Shown: positions 33,282 to 46,078, numbered from the stretch's first letter. The stretch is 64,000 nt of DNA from Earliella scabrosa (GCA_022605405.1 JABYQQ010000011.1:372001-436000); one strand, 5' to 3'. Made by a program: numbers and translations. Notes: generated from the letters alone by a model not told the origin.

Positions 33282-34379
33282 ATGCCCCAAGACTGATATA
33301 TGCCAGAACTTACGATCACTCGTATTCTTGGTACGGTATATCTTATCTTGTCCATCCGTTGCATGCACATACTAATATTCAAGCTCTCATAGAACAAGAC
33401 TTGTGCCCTGGGTCTCTGGCCAGTATCCGCATTTGGTTGTTCTGTCAGGAGTTTCCAACTGGACATAAGAAACAGGGTCTCAGGTATTATCCCCTCCGCT
33501 ATATACGTTACTTCATTTCTGATAGACACGGCATCCAGAAAACACTTTACAGTGCATCGAAACCTTCCAGGCACTCGAACGTCTAACGATTTACTGCAAG
33601 TTGGACGATCCACGGTCCAACCGTAGCATCAACGCCAGATCTACATCTAGCGCAAGAATTCGTACACTGCAATCCGTCCTGGGCAGCGTGCACTCTGGTG
33701 AGGCCCTGCAATACGTCATGGTCGACCTGGGTTGTTCTTCCGTGAAAGGCTCCCGGTCAAGTTACGGGGTCGACCGCATGGGCCTTATGGACCTCCTCCT
33801 CGGGAACAAAATGCTTGCCATTCTGTCTCAATTTACGGAGCTGAACCAGCTTCATTTCAATCTCTGGGAGAACGACGGGGAGTACGACGCTGGGTGGTGG
33901 ATGGCGGAGATGGCCCGTCGGCTCCCTGACGGTTGTCATGCGGCTGTCTCTGTCAAAGTGCATCTTCATACAGATGGTGCGTCACGCGGTACTTGTCTCT
34001 GTTGCGACGGTTTTTAAAACACGTCATGCTATCATTAGATTGGCATCGACACCTGTGGCGTTCGCTGGAGGAGATCGATGCAGCCTGGGACGCGGAGATA
34101 GCAGCGGAAGTGGAGGAAGCGGCCAGACAAGCGGAGAAAGAAGCAGCACAGAGAAAAGCTGCTGCGGTCTGTATGCTGGGATCTCTCAGAGAGCACCCAG
34201 CCTTCCCTCCAGTAGACGTCGATGCAATCCTAGCAGAGAACGTCTATGACAGTGCCCCGTCAACACCTATTGCAGCTACCATGGAGCCCGGGCCTCTGCC
34301 TCTGCGCCGACGGTCGAGCACCGGTAATGTGCAGCTACAGGACGAATATTGGGAGCGACGTCATGTTCTGGGTCTTTAG

Positions 34380-34529
34380 TGCAAGTGGTTCCATCTTCTC
34401 CAGCGCCCATCTGCCACTTCGTCAACAAGCCGCATATACCTAACCGATCCAGCGTTGCCCAACCGCCCTTTCCCTTCAGGATCGTGTTGTGCTCATAGGT
34501 CCCGGGCGTCTTTGTTCTCCGCGCAATTA
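34380..34529. other. Downstream flank of F-box copy B
   Basis: The sequence is recognisably related to that after F-box copy C (46079-46320) but clearly diverged and shorter. There is no gene. It contrasts with the identical island that follows. Confidence 0.5.
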
Positions 34530-35324
34530 CGATTGATGAGTGCAACGAAGAAATCGTTCTTTAAGTACGACGTTCTCCGCCAAAATGTGTTACGGGAAGT
34601 TGTGCCCGTGAGAAAATAGTTCATACTCCGATTACACAGAGTAAGAGCAGAGTAAGCGCTGACATAAGCACTAGTAACAAAGTTTCTTACATAGCCAACC
34701 CTAAACTGAGGTTAGCTGAGTCGCGCGGGAACCTGTTAGCCGCCCACAGCACTGCCACTATGTCTAGCTTTGCTTTTATCCTATACATTGCACATTGATA
34801 CTAGTTACATAGTAATGGAAGATATAGGTGGGCTTGCATATCTTAAAACGCAAAATAAGCGCCCAAATGGCCGAAAATCCGAAGCTTTCTGTGCCTCGCT
34901 TTCGACTGGGACACAGAAAGCTTCGGATTTTCGGCCGATGGTGCTCAGCAGTTCCTGGTCACATGACTTCTGACAATCTCAGATTGTAGCCATAAATGGT
35001 GGTAACAAAACGGTATATATCACTATATGTTTTTAATCAAAACTGTATGTGCTAGAGTCAAAATACAATTGCCCAAATCGGGAAGGATGGGCTGTTTTTC
35101 GCATCTCATCGGCGATCAACGGGCGCCTATGTTGCCAAATTCGGTAGGCATAGTCATAAATATTGACTTGAGTGTGTATCTCTGTCAGTTTCTAATCAAT
35201 CAATGAAGTATTATATATCATTGAAACCGGAAAAATCAGCTCTGTTCAATGGAACTGCTTTGAAGACATTCTAAATACAACTAAGGCAGATATTCACTGT
35301 TAACTAATCCCCACTCATCAATCG
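34530..35324 (+). mobile_element. Non-autonomous TIR element (MITE-like), copy 1
   Basis: Ends are CGATTGATGAGTG and its exact reverse complement CACTCATCAATCG, flanked by TA on both sides, as for Tc1/mariner-type insertions. The element is about 795 bp, AT-richer than its surroundings and has no convincing coding region. An internal perfect hairpin lies at 34869-34936. An identical copy is at 46325-47119. Confidence 0.65.
34869..34936 (+). repeat. Perfect hairpin, 25-bp arms
   Basis: Arms 34869-34893 and 34912-34936 are exact reverse complements (from GGCCGAAAATCC to its mirror), with an 18-nt loop. It lies inside the TIR element. Confidence 0.9.
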
Positions 35325-35359
35325 TACCCTGCCAGACATGGCTCACTCCTCAACAAGTG

Positions 35360-38300
35360 AAACACAGCCTACAACTCTTCACAACTCAACCTCCCACACT
35401 TTACCGCGACCACTGGCATCTAGAGCGGTCCCACATACTACTGCCACCGTCACGGTACAGACCCTTCCCCTTGCATTACATTCCTCGTCTCCCTCGTTCT
35501 CTTCCACATCCGTCCCCGTGGTCTTGCTAAACGGACTACCAGCTCTGCCTCTGACCCCCATATTTCCTACCTTGCCGTCTCAACGCTTGGCGGACCGTTG
35601 TCGGAAGATGTCCCCTGCGGACCCACCGGCAGAATCTCTCCATCATCTTGTCCTTCAGTATGTCGTACTACCGCACCGCCCATGTTGCTATCTTCTTAGC
35701 CCCTGGCTGATCCGCGTGGTGCGCCGAACTACCCAAGCCCTCGACGATGCTACAAAAATTGTAGGTATAAGTGTTTGTGCGGTACTCTGTCGCTGACATA
35801 TCGTATGCTCCGTTGCTTAGGTCCCGTTGACACGTATGAACGCGTCGAATACGCGAGGTGAAGACGCTCGAGGTCAACCTTGGCGAGAAGGCGTTGACAC
35901 GCGTGAAGAGACTCATTCCTCGGAGAGCGAGTTCGGTGGGCCAGAATCAACATGATACTGCATGGCAAGAGGCTGGAGATAGCATGAGCTCGGGGCGAAT
36001 GGATGGCGAAGGGCTGCACTCGCGGCAACGTGTCGCATTCGCGCGACGCCGCTCGGACCGTCCTGTACTCACTAGAACGTGCCTCTACCTCCATTGTTCT
36101 CATGAGCTTCCTATTCCTGCTTTCCATACACAATCCTTGCTCATATGTCTTCGTCTATCCAATATGGCGAGCGAAACGAGGACGCTTCGCGTTGTGATAT
36201 GAGACGGCGCCAGAGCTCCTCTGGACGTGTCGGGTGGTGATGGAGTATTGAACGTTGACCTTCGGTGACGAGCTCAGCACGGCCTCCTCAGCCGCTCGCG
36301 TCTTCCGCGGCTGGCATGTCGGAGGGGCAAACGCTTGCCGCACTTCCGCCTTAGCTCGAATGGTGGGTCCTCCAGTTGAATATCGAGCACCACCCGCGTC
36401 GTGCATCCCGCGCCCGTTCAATATGCGAGCTGCGGTCCAGAGTCTACTTCGGCTTCTTGAGAGCAACCGTCAAGGAGCCGGCACAAGATTTGGAAGTCTG
36501 GACGGGGACTGCACGAATCGGGGCAGCAGGACAGGCTTGCTTGAACCGGGTAGCGCGACGGGACGTGTTCGAGACCGGGAGGGTACGGAACGGACGTTGT
36601 ATGTGCTGAGATACGGTGGAGGAGAGCATCGTGCGGATCCAGACGTTATATGGAGAGCCGAATCCCCGGTGAGAGCGGTGCGAGTACCAGAGATAGAGGT
36701 CGCGTACGATGTGAACTCGAAGCGGAGCCCCAAACTCACCCGGGGACCGTTCTAGGCAACCGCGTACCGGGGCGAGCCCGGCGAGGAAGGACTTGTGCTT
36801 CAGAGTCGGGAGCTGAGCGAGGGCGCAGGCCGTCCCGGAACCTTTATAGGTGGAGAGGGGACCGCGTGTCCGCTTGCGCATGAATTGCTCGAAGTCGCAC
36901 ATGTCTCAGAGCTGGAATGCAGCTGAAACAACAGAGCGGATCAGAACACGCGGATTACAAACACAAAAGATAGACCCGTTACCCTCGTCGAGGGACAGGC
37001 GGACTCACGGGCAGAAAACGGGAGCAACGAAGATCCGTCAGCACCGCAAGCGTGCACGTCGTAGGTTTCCGACTCAGCACGTCGATCCGTACAGGCCGCG
37101 CGCGTATGGTTTTTGTTATGATGAACGACAGGGAGGCGTTAGTCTACGTGGAGGGATGGCATCAGAAGTTGAACAAGACGGCTTATGACGATCGATGGCT
37201 GTGGGGTGTGAGAGCGGAGTCATACCCGCATCATGAGTGACCGTATCTAGAGGATGAGGATGTTAGCCCACTCGATCCCAGCGTTTAACCGTAACGCACC
37301 GTCTCCATCATTGCTGTCACCGAAAACTTGCCAGTGCGGCCGTAAGAGCATCGGTACGGACATCGACCGGGAGGCAAAAGGTTGACAGAGCGTCGTAGGA
37401 ATGCTAGTACCCTTTTCGAGCGGCTCTTCATCCGTGCAAGCATCGTGTCCGTGTCTCCTGGACTCTGAGAAGCGGATGGTCCCCGGGCGAGGTATGCAAC
37501 GAGAACAAAGCCGACGCATCGCACATCTGGGCCTCAGGAGTGATCTCCGGTACGTGATCCTGGCTCGCAGATATAGCGACTCGCGAGGACGAGCGCGGAG
37601 ATCGGCTGCCGGGATACGGAAGAATTAATATCAGAAATGGCGGGTGGATGCACCGATGGACGTCTTGATAGACTTCATTTGAGCGTGGACGACCTTGTGC
37701 ACTGTTCATGAGTTCTGCGGAGGGCGGAGTCTACTGAGAGAGGGGGTTCCTAGTTCGGATGCGTACAGCAGAGTAGAGACCGTTTGAAGAGGAGAAGGTG
37801 TGTCGGCGGCTGCCAATGTGACGGTCGAGGGACTTTTCGCCGTTGGTTCGAACACTGCTGGTACACAGGAGATATGCTTTCACGTGTGAAGCCTGGCCGA
37901 CTTGCTAGCTGGGTGAGCGTCCTCAGGGAAGAAGACGAGACGAGCCGAGGCCGAGTCCGGCGCGTGACGTCACCGTCACGATGACGCACTACGCTGTGAC
38001 CGGCATTGGCCGAGTCACAACATCCAAGGCGCTAGCAACGCTCTCGACCAGCTGTCGACCATGACTGCACGGACCCACGCACGAGAAGAGTGCCCGCTGA
38101 AGACCACGACAGACGCGTACGAACAACGTGATACGATGGTCCAGCAACAGATCATTCGCCGCCTGCGTCGAACTTCCTGCCCACCAGCTTTGATCCACTC
38201 CTGGCGTGAAGTTTGGCCATGATGCCTCGACACCTCGACCTCCTGTATTGGGACCAGGCCCTACTCTATCGCCTTCTCTCTCCCCCTTCGTCCTCTCTTC

Positions 38301-41199
38301 GTCAGTCGTGCGTCCGTTCTCTCTCTCGTGCGCTCTCATGGCTCTCTCCTGCTGGAGCTTGCATAGCCCCATCTTTGCCGAGTTCAGCGCCGACTCCAAC
38401 CTGTAAGTCCAGCGGCGGACCAACACGCGATTTTCGAAGACCTTGAGCTCCAAGTACTGGTTCTACGGATATAGCAGGAGCTGGCTGACCGGTACGTATG
38501 TGGTATACACTGCGAGGAATATCTCCATCTCATTTACTGGTGCGCGTTCAGCACTTTATGAGGGGAAAGACGGCGAGGAAGGAGTTCGCATGGTCCCGTC
38601 CCGGTCAATGTGAGTACCTCAGCATTCTCGGTTTGTGTGTCGCTCGTCTCCCCGTCCAACCCTGCATGTATAGCACGCTGCTTCCTATCACGCTCAGTCT
38701 TTGTCGATGCCACATGAAACCCAGGCAACTCATCCGAGTTTCTCTGTAGACACTCGAAACCCGGACCGCCTCGAACGAAGCGGTAGGACTTCTCTACCCC
38801 AGGAACCTCACGTTCTGCCTCATCATTGATGAGCATTCAGGTTCGATAAATTGAGAGAATGCCCTGACCGCAAAGATGAGGTCACAAGATCTATATATAT
38901 ATCCTAGTACCGCGATGCTCATTCACAAACGGTACCGCTGTCATCCCTATGGCTCCTCAACTGCGTATCCTCGCGTCCTCAGCTCCTCCGTTTGCGTCCT
39001 CTTCGACGTTTCCTTTGTGCGTCCTCGCCCCGGCCGCTGGCAAGCTCTGACTGTCAAATGAGGGTCTCAGCCTCGCTCGCTTGTATCCTCAAGCACGGCG
39101 TCCTTCAGCGTTATCTATCATATCGCCTCCAGCCTCCCCCACCTCTTCAGTCACGAGCCACTGCTCGAGGCTCTGCTTCGGAATCGTCGCCCTCTTGTCC
39201 TCCTCTGCACGTCGTGCGCGACGCCGACGCCACTTTTCACGTCCGTGTCAAGCGGCGCATATGCGGTCTTGCGCTCTCCAGACGTTCCGCACAAGCATCC
39301 AGCGCCTCGCACCTGCTGCTCCTGCCTCTCCGCCTCTTCCAAGTACCGCCGCCGGCTCCTCCCGCTCTCGAATACGGTCTCGACGAGAGGCGAGGCCTAT
39401 TGCACTCAGTACGTGGTAGATCCTCCGTTCAACGCACAACTCCTCTGACACAACCGGTAGCGTGGTCTTCGTCTCCCCCTCCACTCTTACACAGTCAGGT
39501 TCGGCTGGCTTCAACTCTCCCTCCCGCCCCAAGCCCTGCGTAATGCTTGTCGTCTGCGCGTCCGCGCGCGTGTCGCACATGGATTCCTACAGGAGCGCGA
39601 GTCCGCGGCTCGCCGCGCGCCGAAAGCGAGTGCAACGCGTCCAGCGGGCGCAACTGGACCACGATCGACTTCCGTACCTGCGCACGATCCAAGTCTCTTA
39701 GGTTCATACCAGAGTACTCTGCCCCCCCCCTCCCGGTGGACTGGCGTCGATACCAGAGAGGATCTCCCTGGACGAGCGCGGGGCCGATGGCTGTGGGCGC
39801 GAAGTTGTTTGTGGAATCTGGCCGCCGGCATGCACGAGCGAGCTGTCGTTCTAGGTTGTGTGGCGAGGTCGCGCTCGGGCGAGCGGGAGCATGGAGTAGT
39901 GCGGAGCGCGAGGCTGCCAACAGCGAGGATGATCCTGATCGAATAAGAGATGTTGCGCACGTCGCGCGATGAGTTGGGATCGGTGACAGTCCCATGGCCG
40001 TCGCGGTGCTTTATGGGCGGAGTGGATGGGAGTCGATGTTGAGCATCCGCACAGTTGGGATAACAAGTGAAGAACGATACTCCGGGAGCAAGATCTGCTC
40101 CGGACTGCTATCCCATTATCCTCGTCCTCACGACGCTGGGATGTCTTCTTATTGACGGTCTGAAGACCATTCTACTTCCACCGCCCCACCTCAATGGTCC
40201 CTCGCCGGTCCTCATCCTGCGATGGAACTACCTAGCCCCGTTTCGGTCGAGGTCACGTCGTGTTCAGACCCGCTTATCCGGTGGCCTCCCTCCCTCTTCA
40301 CGGCTTCAAGCTCAAGCTGTCCCCCAGAATCTACGCTCCCTCGATCTCACCCTCGGTCTCTGTACTCATGTACGGCACACTCCTTGGTCATGATCCGCTT
40401 GCTGCTCGTCCCCGATCTATTTTTGTCGAGAAGGCCGGAGCGGTTATGCGATGCTCGTCCACGCTGTCCGAGCGGGTCGAGGTGCGTTTGCTTCGTGCGC
40501 CCCGTCACGTTTGGTTCCTGAAATTTGCCCTGCTTCTAGAATTGCCGTTCTCACGAGAAATGAACATGCGCTCTTTGCGTGCGATGGCCGCTGCCTTGCA
40601 TGTCATGCATACTGCGGCGGCAGAATCCCTGTCTCAAGCTATCGTCCCGGCGAGCCGAAGGAAGTCGCCCACCCTGTTGCACAGCTTTGAGCTAGCGCAG
40701 AATCTTCTATCTTCATCGTCTGCTCGGCAGCTTCTCGTTCGCGTCCCCAGCTGCGCCTGTACTGACTGCGTTTGACACGTTGAACGTCGAGAGGGGTTCG
40801 ACTAGACGTCCGCGTCAATAGTCATCGATCATCCTTAACCTTGTTCTTTCACCTCCTCATCGGATCCACCGTCCGGTACGCAGAGGGAACTTGCCCGGAC
40901 CTTCAACCGGGCTTCGCATTCGCTCCGCGGGCAGGTCGAGCACCGCGTTCGATTCGAGTCTACAATGGCACATCGAATCACTCCGCGCGACGCCTGTGCG
41001 ATGCCATGCGGTCAAACCGTTGCCGTTACGCGGCTTCCCTTCGCGGTCGGGCGGTCAATGTCTTGCTCTGCACCCCTGGAACTGCCATTCGCATCTTAGG
41101 TATAAGTGCTCCTTCTCGAACGGTCTTTGCGTCCTGAAACTGCTCTACATCTCCATATAGAGACGGCGGCTGTGTTCCGAGTCGAGCCGTCGTCCATAC
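35360..41199. other. Downstream modules of unit B, no confident gene
   Basis: This stretch is paralogous in patches to 47155-55290 and 57872-63180. The first patch (about 35580-36200) pairs with 47280-48130: an open frame beginning MAHSSTS inside the shared island, and a helical segment EVNLGEKALTRVKRL that pairs with EVNLDETAQRIRDS near 47818. The second patch (about 36240-36900) pairs with 48640-49080 and 58740-59130. A third, near 39560-39850, pairs with 62935-63010. Frames are broken differently in each copy. Either strand could have been the coding strand, and I cannot support a current gene. A short TA run lies near 38890. Confidence 0.35.
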
Positions 41200-41850
41200 A
41201 ACTCTTCTAGTCCGAGGACCGCAATACGAGGAGAGGCAGTGCATCTACTCCCGGCAATGTCGAGCATCGCAAGGCTCGATGCGGAAGCCTGAATGACCCA
41301 TTGAGCGGCTGCGCACGGCGCCGGTGCGGTCCATCCATGCCATGCCGTGCACTTCTGCTGAACCTTACTGAACTCACAGCCGCGACGCGCCTAACCTTCG
41401 ACGCTTCGTATGCCAGTGCGGGACATAGGAGATAGAAGTCGGGGCTGGCCATGTGCAGGGTTCACCCGAGGCCTTGATCTTGAAGTTTGTCGCAGACGAC
41501 TGGTGTCCGGATCCCATGTCTGTTCGATGCGTCTGTCTATCTGGAGTGACGTTCGATTGTTCCAGGGGCATCGCAATAGAAGGAAACGGCACGGGCAGTG
41601 TGGCACTCAAGCGCGGATTATCGGACATGAAGGTTGAGCTCGGAAGAAGCACACCTGCTGTGAGCCGCAAGGTAGACGGCCTGCGAGAACTATCTCACGG
41701 ATTGTCATTGCAAGCCAAGTACTGTAGCTGGGTTCTTTAGATGCTGGTGGAGCCGTTCCAAGCCGCAGCTGCTGCCGAGTGGTCGACAGCGGGGCGGTAT
41801 GCGGATGTGCATAGGCTCGCACTCCCCATCCGGTGTCCTCGTGCCTGACT
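41200..41850 (+). repeat. Partial F-box upstream module without an F-box gene
   Basis: Bases 41200-41800 match the upstream region of F-box copy D (about 55400-55900), including the segment SRKVDGLRELSHGLS, which pairs with RREVDDLRELSHGLS at 55790. No F-box sequence follows; unrelated sequence takes over after about 41850. Confidence 0.5.
41682..41699 (+). promoter_or_regulatory. Palindrome-like element in the orphan upstream module
   Basis: TGCGAGAACTATCTCACG, a degenerate form of the palindrome at 25711 and 43917. Confidence 0.35.
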
Positions 41851-43560
41851 CCGAAGCGCTGTAGGTGAATGAAAACGGACGGAACGACGCATCCATGTCA
41901 AGACACTCCTCCGTTCGTTTCTGTCTGTGAGTACTCGCACTTGCCTCTGGCCCAAACTTTGTGCTGAGGTATGGTCCAGATAATGAATGCCAGTTCGCCG
42001 ACGAAGGAAACAGCGTCAGACGCCCCTTCAGAGAGCACCGTACAGGGGGGAAATTCCCACACTCATACCACAGGTCTTGCTGTTCCCTATCGCTGTACAT
42101 GCACATTGCTGTCAAAGTCACTGGCAGTCTAGGCCAACGACATATATCCAGCCCTCGCATCTCCACCGATGAGCGTAGACTTCAAGGCCATCTCCAACGG
42201 TTAGTCACCACGCGTCTCGTCACGGAACCTCGAAATGACGGCTCAGTGGACATAGGTCACCCACAGGACGACGACGGGTCAGTCGGCGGACATGCACTCT
42301 CACTCGTTGCCAGATCGTATGCGCCGCCCCTGTGTGGCTTGAATTCTACAGAGGAAATAGACAACACCTCAGGTTCCTTGAAAGAGTGCTGTGGATTAGC
42401 TTTCATGGCACGTTGCACTGCTCCAACCGGCGCTGTCTCAGATTTTGCCACACGCTGTCTGGTATGACACCTCGTTAGGGTGAATACAATTCCTGACGGC
42501 TTCCCGCAGATTTCATCTATCTTTGTGAGCCTGGAGGGCAGGATGTCCTGGCCCTGACAGCAGCGCTACAGTGTAGTGCTGTCGAGTGGCGCGCGGGTGA
42601 GTTCCGTTTGTCGACTTTTTGTTGCTCGAAGTGGATAACTTACTCTGCCTTCAGTGTTAGCTGCACTTCGAAGTGTCGATTCCCACAGTGATCAATAGAG
42701 AGCGGCCTCGTTCACGGCGACTGGCAGAACTGTTGGACTGTGTATCAGTGGACGTCTCCCGTGTGTGCACTCACAATATATTGCTTGAACGATCGCACTG
42801 TCACGTTGTTCGTCGCGAGGGGATTGTCGTGCTTGTTCGGATTCCGCGCCATTTGTGAGGGTATGTTGACTCATCGACCTGGCCGCTATCAAATCGCCAG
42901 CAACTCAACCCCGCGTTCAGAACCTCGTGCACCATCCGGATTTCCAGGTCGATGATGATTGAGAACCCCTTTAGATCGGCCACACCAATATCTGGCTTTC
43001 TTGAGCCACGGTGTGGGCACTGGAAGCACATCCAGCCGCCCGACTCAGCACTATGGCGTCTCGCGATTCTCACGAAGCGGCGATGGCAGCAACCCGGGAC
43101 GCGTGGCTTCGTCCGCGGCGCCGTCTCTCTATCATCCTCCATGACATCGCAGCAAAACACGCCCCTCCGATACTGCAGCAAGCTCCCTGGGCACTCATTC
43201 TCTAGATTGATCAGTGACGTCAGGATTCTCGTCCAACACGAGATGGTGGCCAGATATCCTTGAGAGGCGTCATGCCTTCTCGACAATGTCGTCCCCTGAT
43301 GCCACACCCCGGCAGCACATTTTCCGCTCGACCTGTATCTATCCCGATGTTTGGTCCCACACAAAAGCAATACCTTCATAAGGCCAAGGGCATCAGCGTA
43401 CAAGTGTCTCCCCGGGAAACTAGGACTCTGTAGCCCAGCGTAGATTCTCCACATCGAGGCCAGGTCTGCGTCTCTGACCCGAGGTCACAGATGAGCGCTG
43501 TACTTTCATACGGCTTCCCGACTTCATACTCTGAGTACGTCGGACATGGTGCAATGCCTC
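41851..43560. other. Unassigned region between the orphan module and unit C
   Basis: No gene is supported. Short open frames on both strands have no recognisable motif, and I did not see clear similarity to the other units here. Confidence 0.4.
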
Positions 43561-43916
43561 GAGGCAGCCTGAGCAACCCTATCGAGCCGACGCTCAACGC
43601 CCGTGTGGTCCATCGATATCCTGCCGTACTTCTCTGTTGAACTCATGACCGCCACACATGTTCTTCTCCCGGAACCGCCCCTCCAGTCGTGCCACGGGGG
43701 TCCTCGTTTCTACTATCAGCGTGTATGTCTGTCCTGCATTTTGAGCGGACGTTCAGAGACTAGTGTACGTACGTACCTGTCTGTGGGTGCGTTGATGATA
43801 CTAATCTTTTCAGGAGCATCGCAATACGAGGACGTCCAGGGCCCGGGCATCCGAACTCTCGTCTGTCAGAAAAATTGAGCGGAGGAAGCTCGTCGTGAGC
43901 CGCAAGAAGGTCTTCC

Positions 43917-43934
43917 TGTGAGAATTATCTCACA
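43917..43934 (+). promoter_or_regulatory. Palindrome upstream of F-box copy C
   Basis: TGTGAGAATTATCTCACA, identical to the element at 25711, 559 bp upstream of the ATG at 44476. Confidence 0.45.
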
Positions 43935-44348
43935 AAGTGTCGTTGTACAACCACATCTGTGTTCCGAAGACACGAGTAGAGAAGCTGTATACCACAGAAG
44001 CTTGCGAGCGGGTTGATAGCGGCGCGGAATGCGGCAGTGTACTGGTCCTGGTCCCGACGTACTAGGATTTCGAGTTTGTCTACATTCTGCCTCATAAATT
44101 CACAAACTTGATACACTCTCTGAGATACGGTACATTCTGCAAGCGGTGGTTGGCTGCCAGTGGGTACTTGGTGTGATCCCACAGACGGACGACGATGAGG
44201 GACATACCGGAGGTGATGAAGATGCAAGGCTATTACTGTGTACCTGCCGCATGTCAAGTGCGGTGGAATAGCGGCAGTGCGCACCGCTTATCGTTTGTCT
44301 TCCACGCTTCGGGCTCCTGCTGGGAAGATTGATCAGAGCGCGAACACT

Positions 44349-44379
44349 GACCGGCGTCCTAGGGTCTATTGATTATATA
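44349..44379 (+). promoter_or_regulatory. Core promoter of F-box copy C: conserved box plus TATA
   Basis: GACCGGCGTCCTAGGGTC at 44349-44366, followed by TATATA at 44374-44379, about 100 bp before the ATG. The pair is conserved in copy D. Confidence 0.55.
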
Positions 44380-44475
44380 CATATCCCCCATGAGCCTCAG
44401 GCCATCCGCAGCATTCGTCTCTTCGCCCCTCCCCTCCGCTCTCTCACCTCTCGTATCCTCGATCTACTCGCAGAC

Positions 44476-46078
44476 ATGAACAACAGTCGCCTCCCCATCG
44501 AGATTTGGGAGCACATCATCGACTCCTGCCGCAAACCTCAGGACTGGTATGAACGAATGTGGTATCACACCTGGCGCCAGACCGCCCTCGTCTGTTCGGC
44601 CTGGCTCCCCCGCAGCCGACTCAACCTCCTCTACGAAGTCGAACTCTCTGATGCGTCGGACGTCGACCTCCTTCTGCGTACGCTCCAGGAGGCACCGCAC
44701 TTTGCGGACATGGTACATAGATTGAGCGTTAATACTTATATTAAGAGCTATCAGCCACTTGCTCGGATGCCGCTTGTGCTGCTGTTGAAGAACTGTGTAG
44801 CACTCCGTCTGTACGACACCGACTGGGCTGAGATCTATCCGTCTCGACATGCTGATAGGTTCCTCCATCCCTGGTCAGGCAGGATAGTAGAACTACGATT
44901 GGCAATTTGTAGCGGAGCCCTCCGAACCATTATCCGCTTTATCTGGTCGTTGCATCACCTGCAAGATCTGTGGCTTCGGTGGAATAAACATGAGGAATCA
45001 AGTCGCTTCATTACTAAGTGGGGGCCAGATGTCCAGGCTGGCAAATGCCATAGCTTACGATCTCTCAAGTTTGAGGTGCGAAATATCCTATTCCACGCAT
45101 CTGTGGCGCGTATATACTGAAGTTCTGTCCTAGAGTGCGGACTGTGCCCTGGTTCTCTGGCCAGTGTCCGCGTTCGGCTGCTCTGTCAGGAGTTTAGAAC
45201 TGAACGTTACGGATGGGGTCTTAGGTATGATTTCTTCTGCCCTGAACATCACTACACCTCTGATCGGCACCAAGGGAACACTTTGCAGTGCCTCAAAACC
45301 TTCCGCGGACTCGAACGTCTAACAGTTTGCTGCTTGTTGGACGATCCACCGTCCGACCCTGGCATTCGCGCGAGATCTGCCTCAAGCGCACGCACGCGTA
45401 CATTGCGATCTGTTCTGGGGAGCGTGCACTCGGGTGGGGCCCTGCTATCGCTCAAAGTTGACGTGTGGCCCTACGGCTGGTGGCACGGCGGTTCATCTTA
45501 TCATGTCGACCGCACAGGCCTTGCGGACCTCCTCCTCGCAGACGAGATGCTGGCCAGCCTGTCTCGGTTCACGGAGCTGCGCCAGCTGCACTTCGCCCTC
45601 ACGGAGAACGACAGGGAGCACGACGCCCAGTGGTGGACGGCGGAGATGGTGCGCCGCCTCCCTGACAGCTGTCACGCCACTGTCTCCGTCGAGCTGGATC
45701 TAGACACAGATAGTGCGTCATGCAGCCCTGTCCGATCTGTGGAGACGATTGCTCACGCATGTCATCTTATTTGTAGGGCGACACCTGTGGCATACGCGGG
45801 AGGAGATCCAGGCAGCCGCTGAACAAGCGAAGACAGAAGCGCGTAGGAGGGCTGCTGCGGTCCGTATGCTGCGATCTCTCAGAGAGCACCCCGCCCTTCC
45901 TCCAGTAGACGTCAAGGCATTGCTTGCAGCAGACGTCTATTACAGTGTGCCGTCAACACCTATCAAAGCTACCATGCAGCCCCCGCCGACTTGGAAGCCT
46001 CTGCGCCGACGGTGGAGCACCGGCTCTGCATGGCCACAGGGCGAATGTTGGGAGCGACGTCACTTTCTGGGTCTCTAA
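44476..46078 (+). CDS. F-box protein, copy C, the intact family member
   Basis: This is a predicted SCF ubiquitin-ligase adaptor; its substrate is unknown. The start MNNSRLPIEIWEHIIDSC follows the conserved promoter box and a TATA element, which rules out longer upstream frames. Exons are 44476-45075, 45134-45224, 45275-45712 and 45777-46078, all with GT/AG introns of 50-64 nt, summing to 477 codons with the stop. The F-box is at residues 1-50 (LPIEIWEHII, then WRQTALVCSAWLPRSR). Leucine-rich segments follow: LVLLLKNCVALRL, CHSLRSLKF, CSVRSLELNV, LERLTVC and LRQLHFAL. The last exon gives a charged helix (EEIQAAAEQAKTEARRRAAA) and SLREHPALPPVDVKA. Exon 1 is nearly identical to that of the copy at 56334, while the tail resembles copy B. 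It is the only member here with no disruption. Confidence 0.8.

Larger units (their letters stand above)
26191..34379 (+). pseudogene. F-box protein gene, copy B, split by an LTR retrotransposon
   Basis: The start MDNNLLPIEVCEHIIDSC and WRQTALVCLAWLPRSR form the F-box, followed by leucine-rich segments. Exon 1 is cut by the Copia element at 26742, and its remaining codons resume at 33282 after one copy of the 5-bp target duplication. The frame is continuous across the insertion site if the element is ignored. Downstream exons are present and open: NKTCALGLWPVSAFGCSV (from about 33392), a long exon from about 33540 to 33980 with RSLP-type leucine-rich sequence ending at HLHTD, and a last exon to the stop at 34377-34379 with a charged helix and SLREHPAFPPVDVDA. 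All splice sites are GT/AG. Apart from the insertion I see no damage, so loss of function is recent. The protein would have been close to 480 residues, an SCF substrate adaptor by family. Confidence 0.75.
34526..35359 (+). repeat. 834-bp island identical to 46321-47154
   Basis: Reading both copies side by side I find no difference over 834 bp, while sequence on either side is only loosely similar. The island covers the TIR element plus 2-4 bp on its left and about 33 bp on its right. Confidence 0.85.

Noticed and set aside
34770..34973. A 67-codon open frame, identical at 46565-46768
   Set aside because: It runs through the perfect hairpin of the TIR element. Its identity in both copies follows from the identical island, not from coding constraint.
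37840..37875. GGTTCGAAC resembling a tRNA B box
   Set aside because: No acceptor, D or anticodon arm could be folded around it.
44329..44475. Upstream in-frame extension of F-box copy C
   Set aside because: It has no ATG before 44476 in that frame and covers the TATA box and conserved promoter box.
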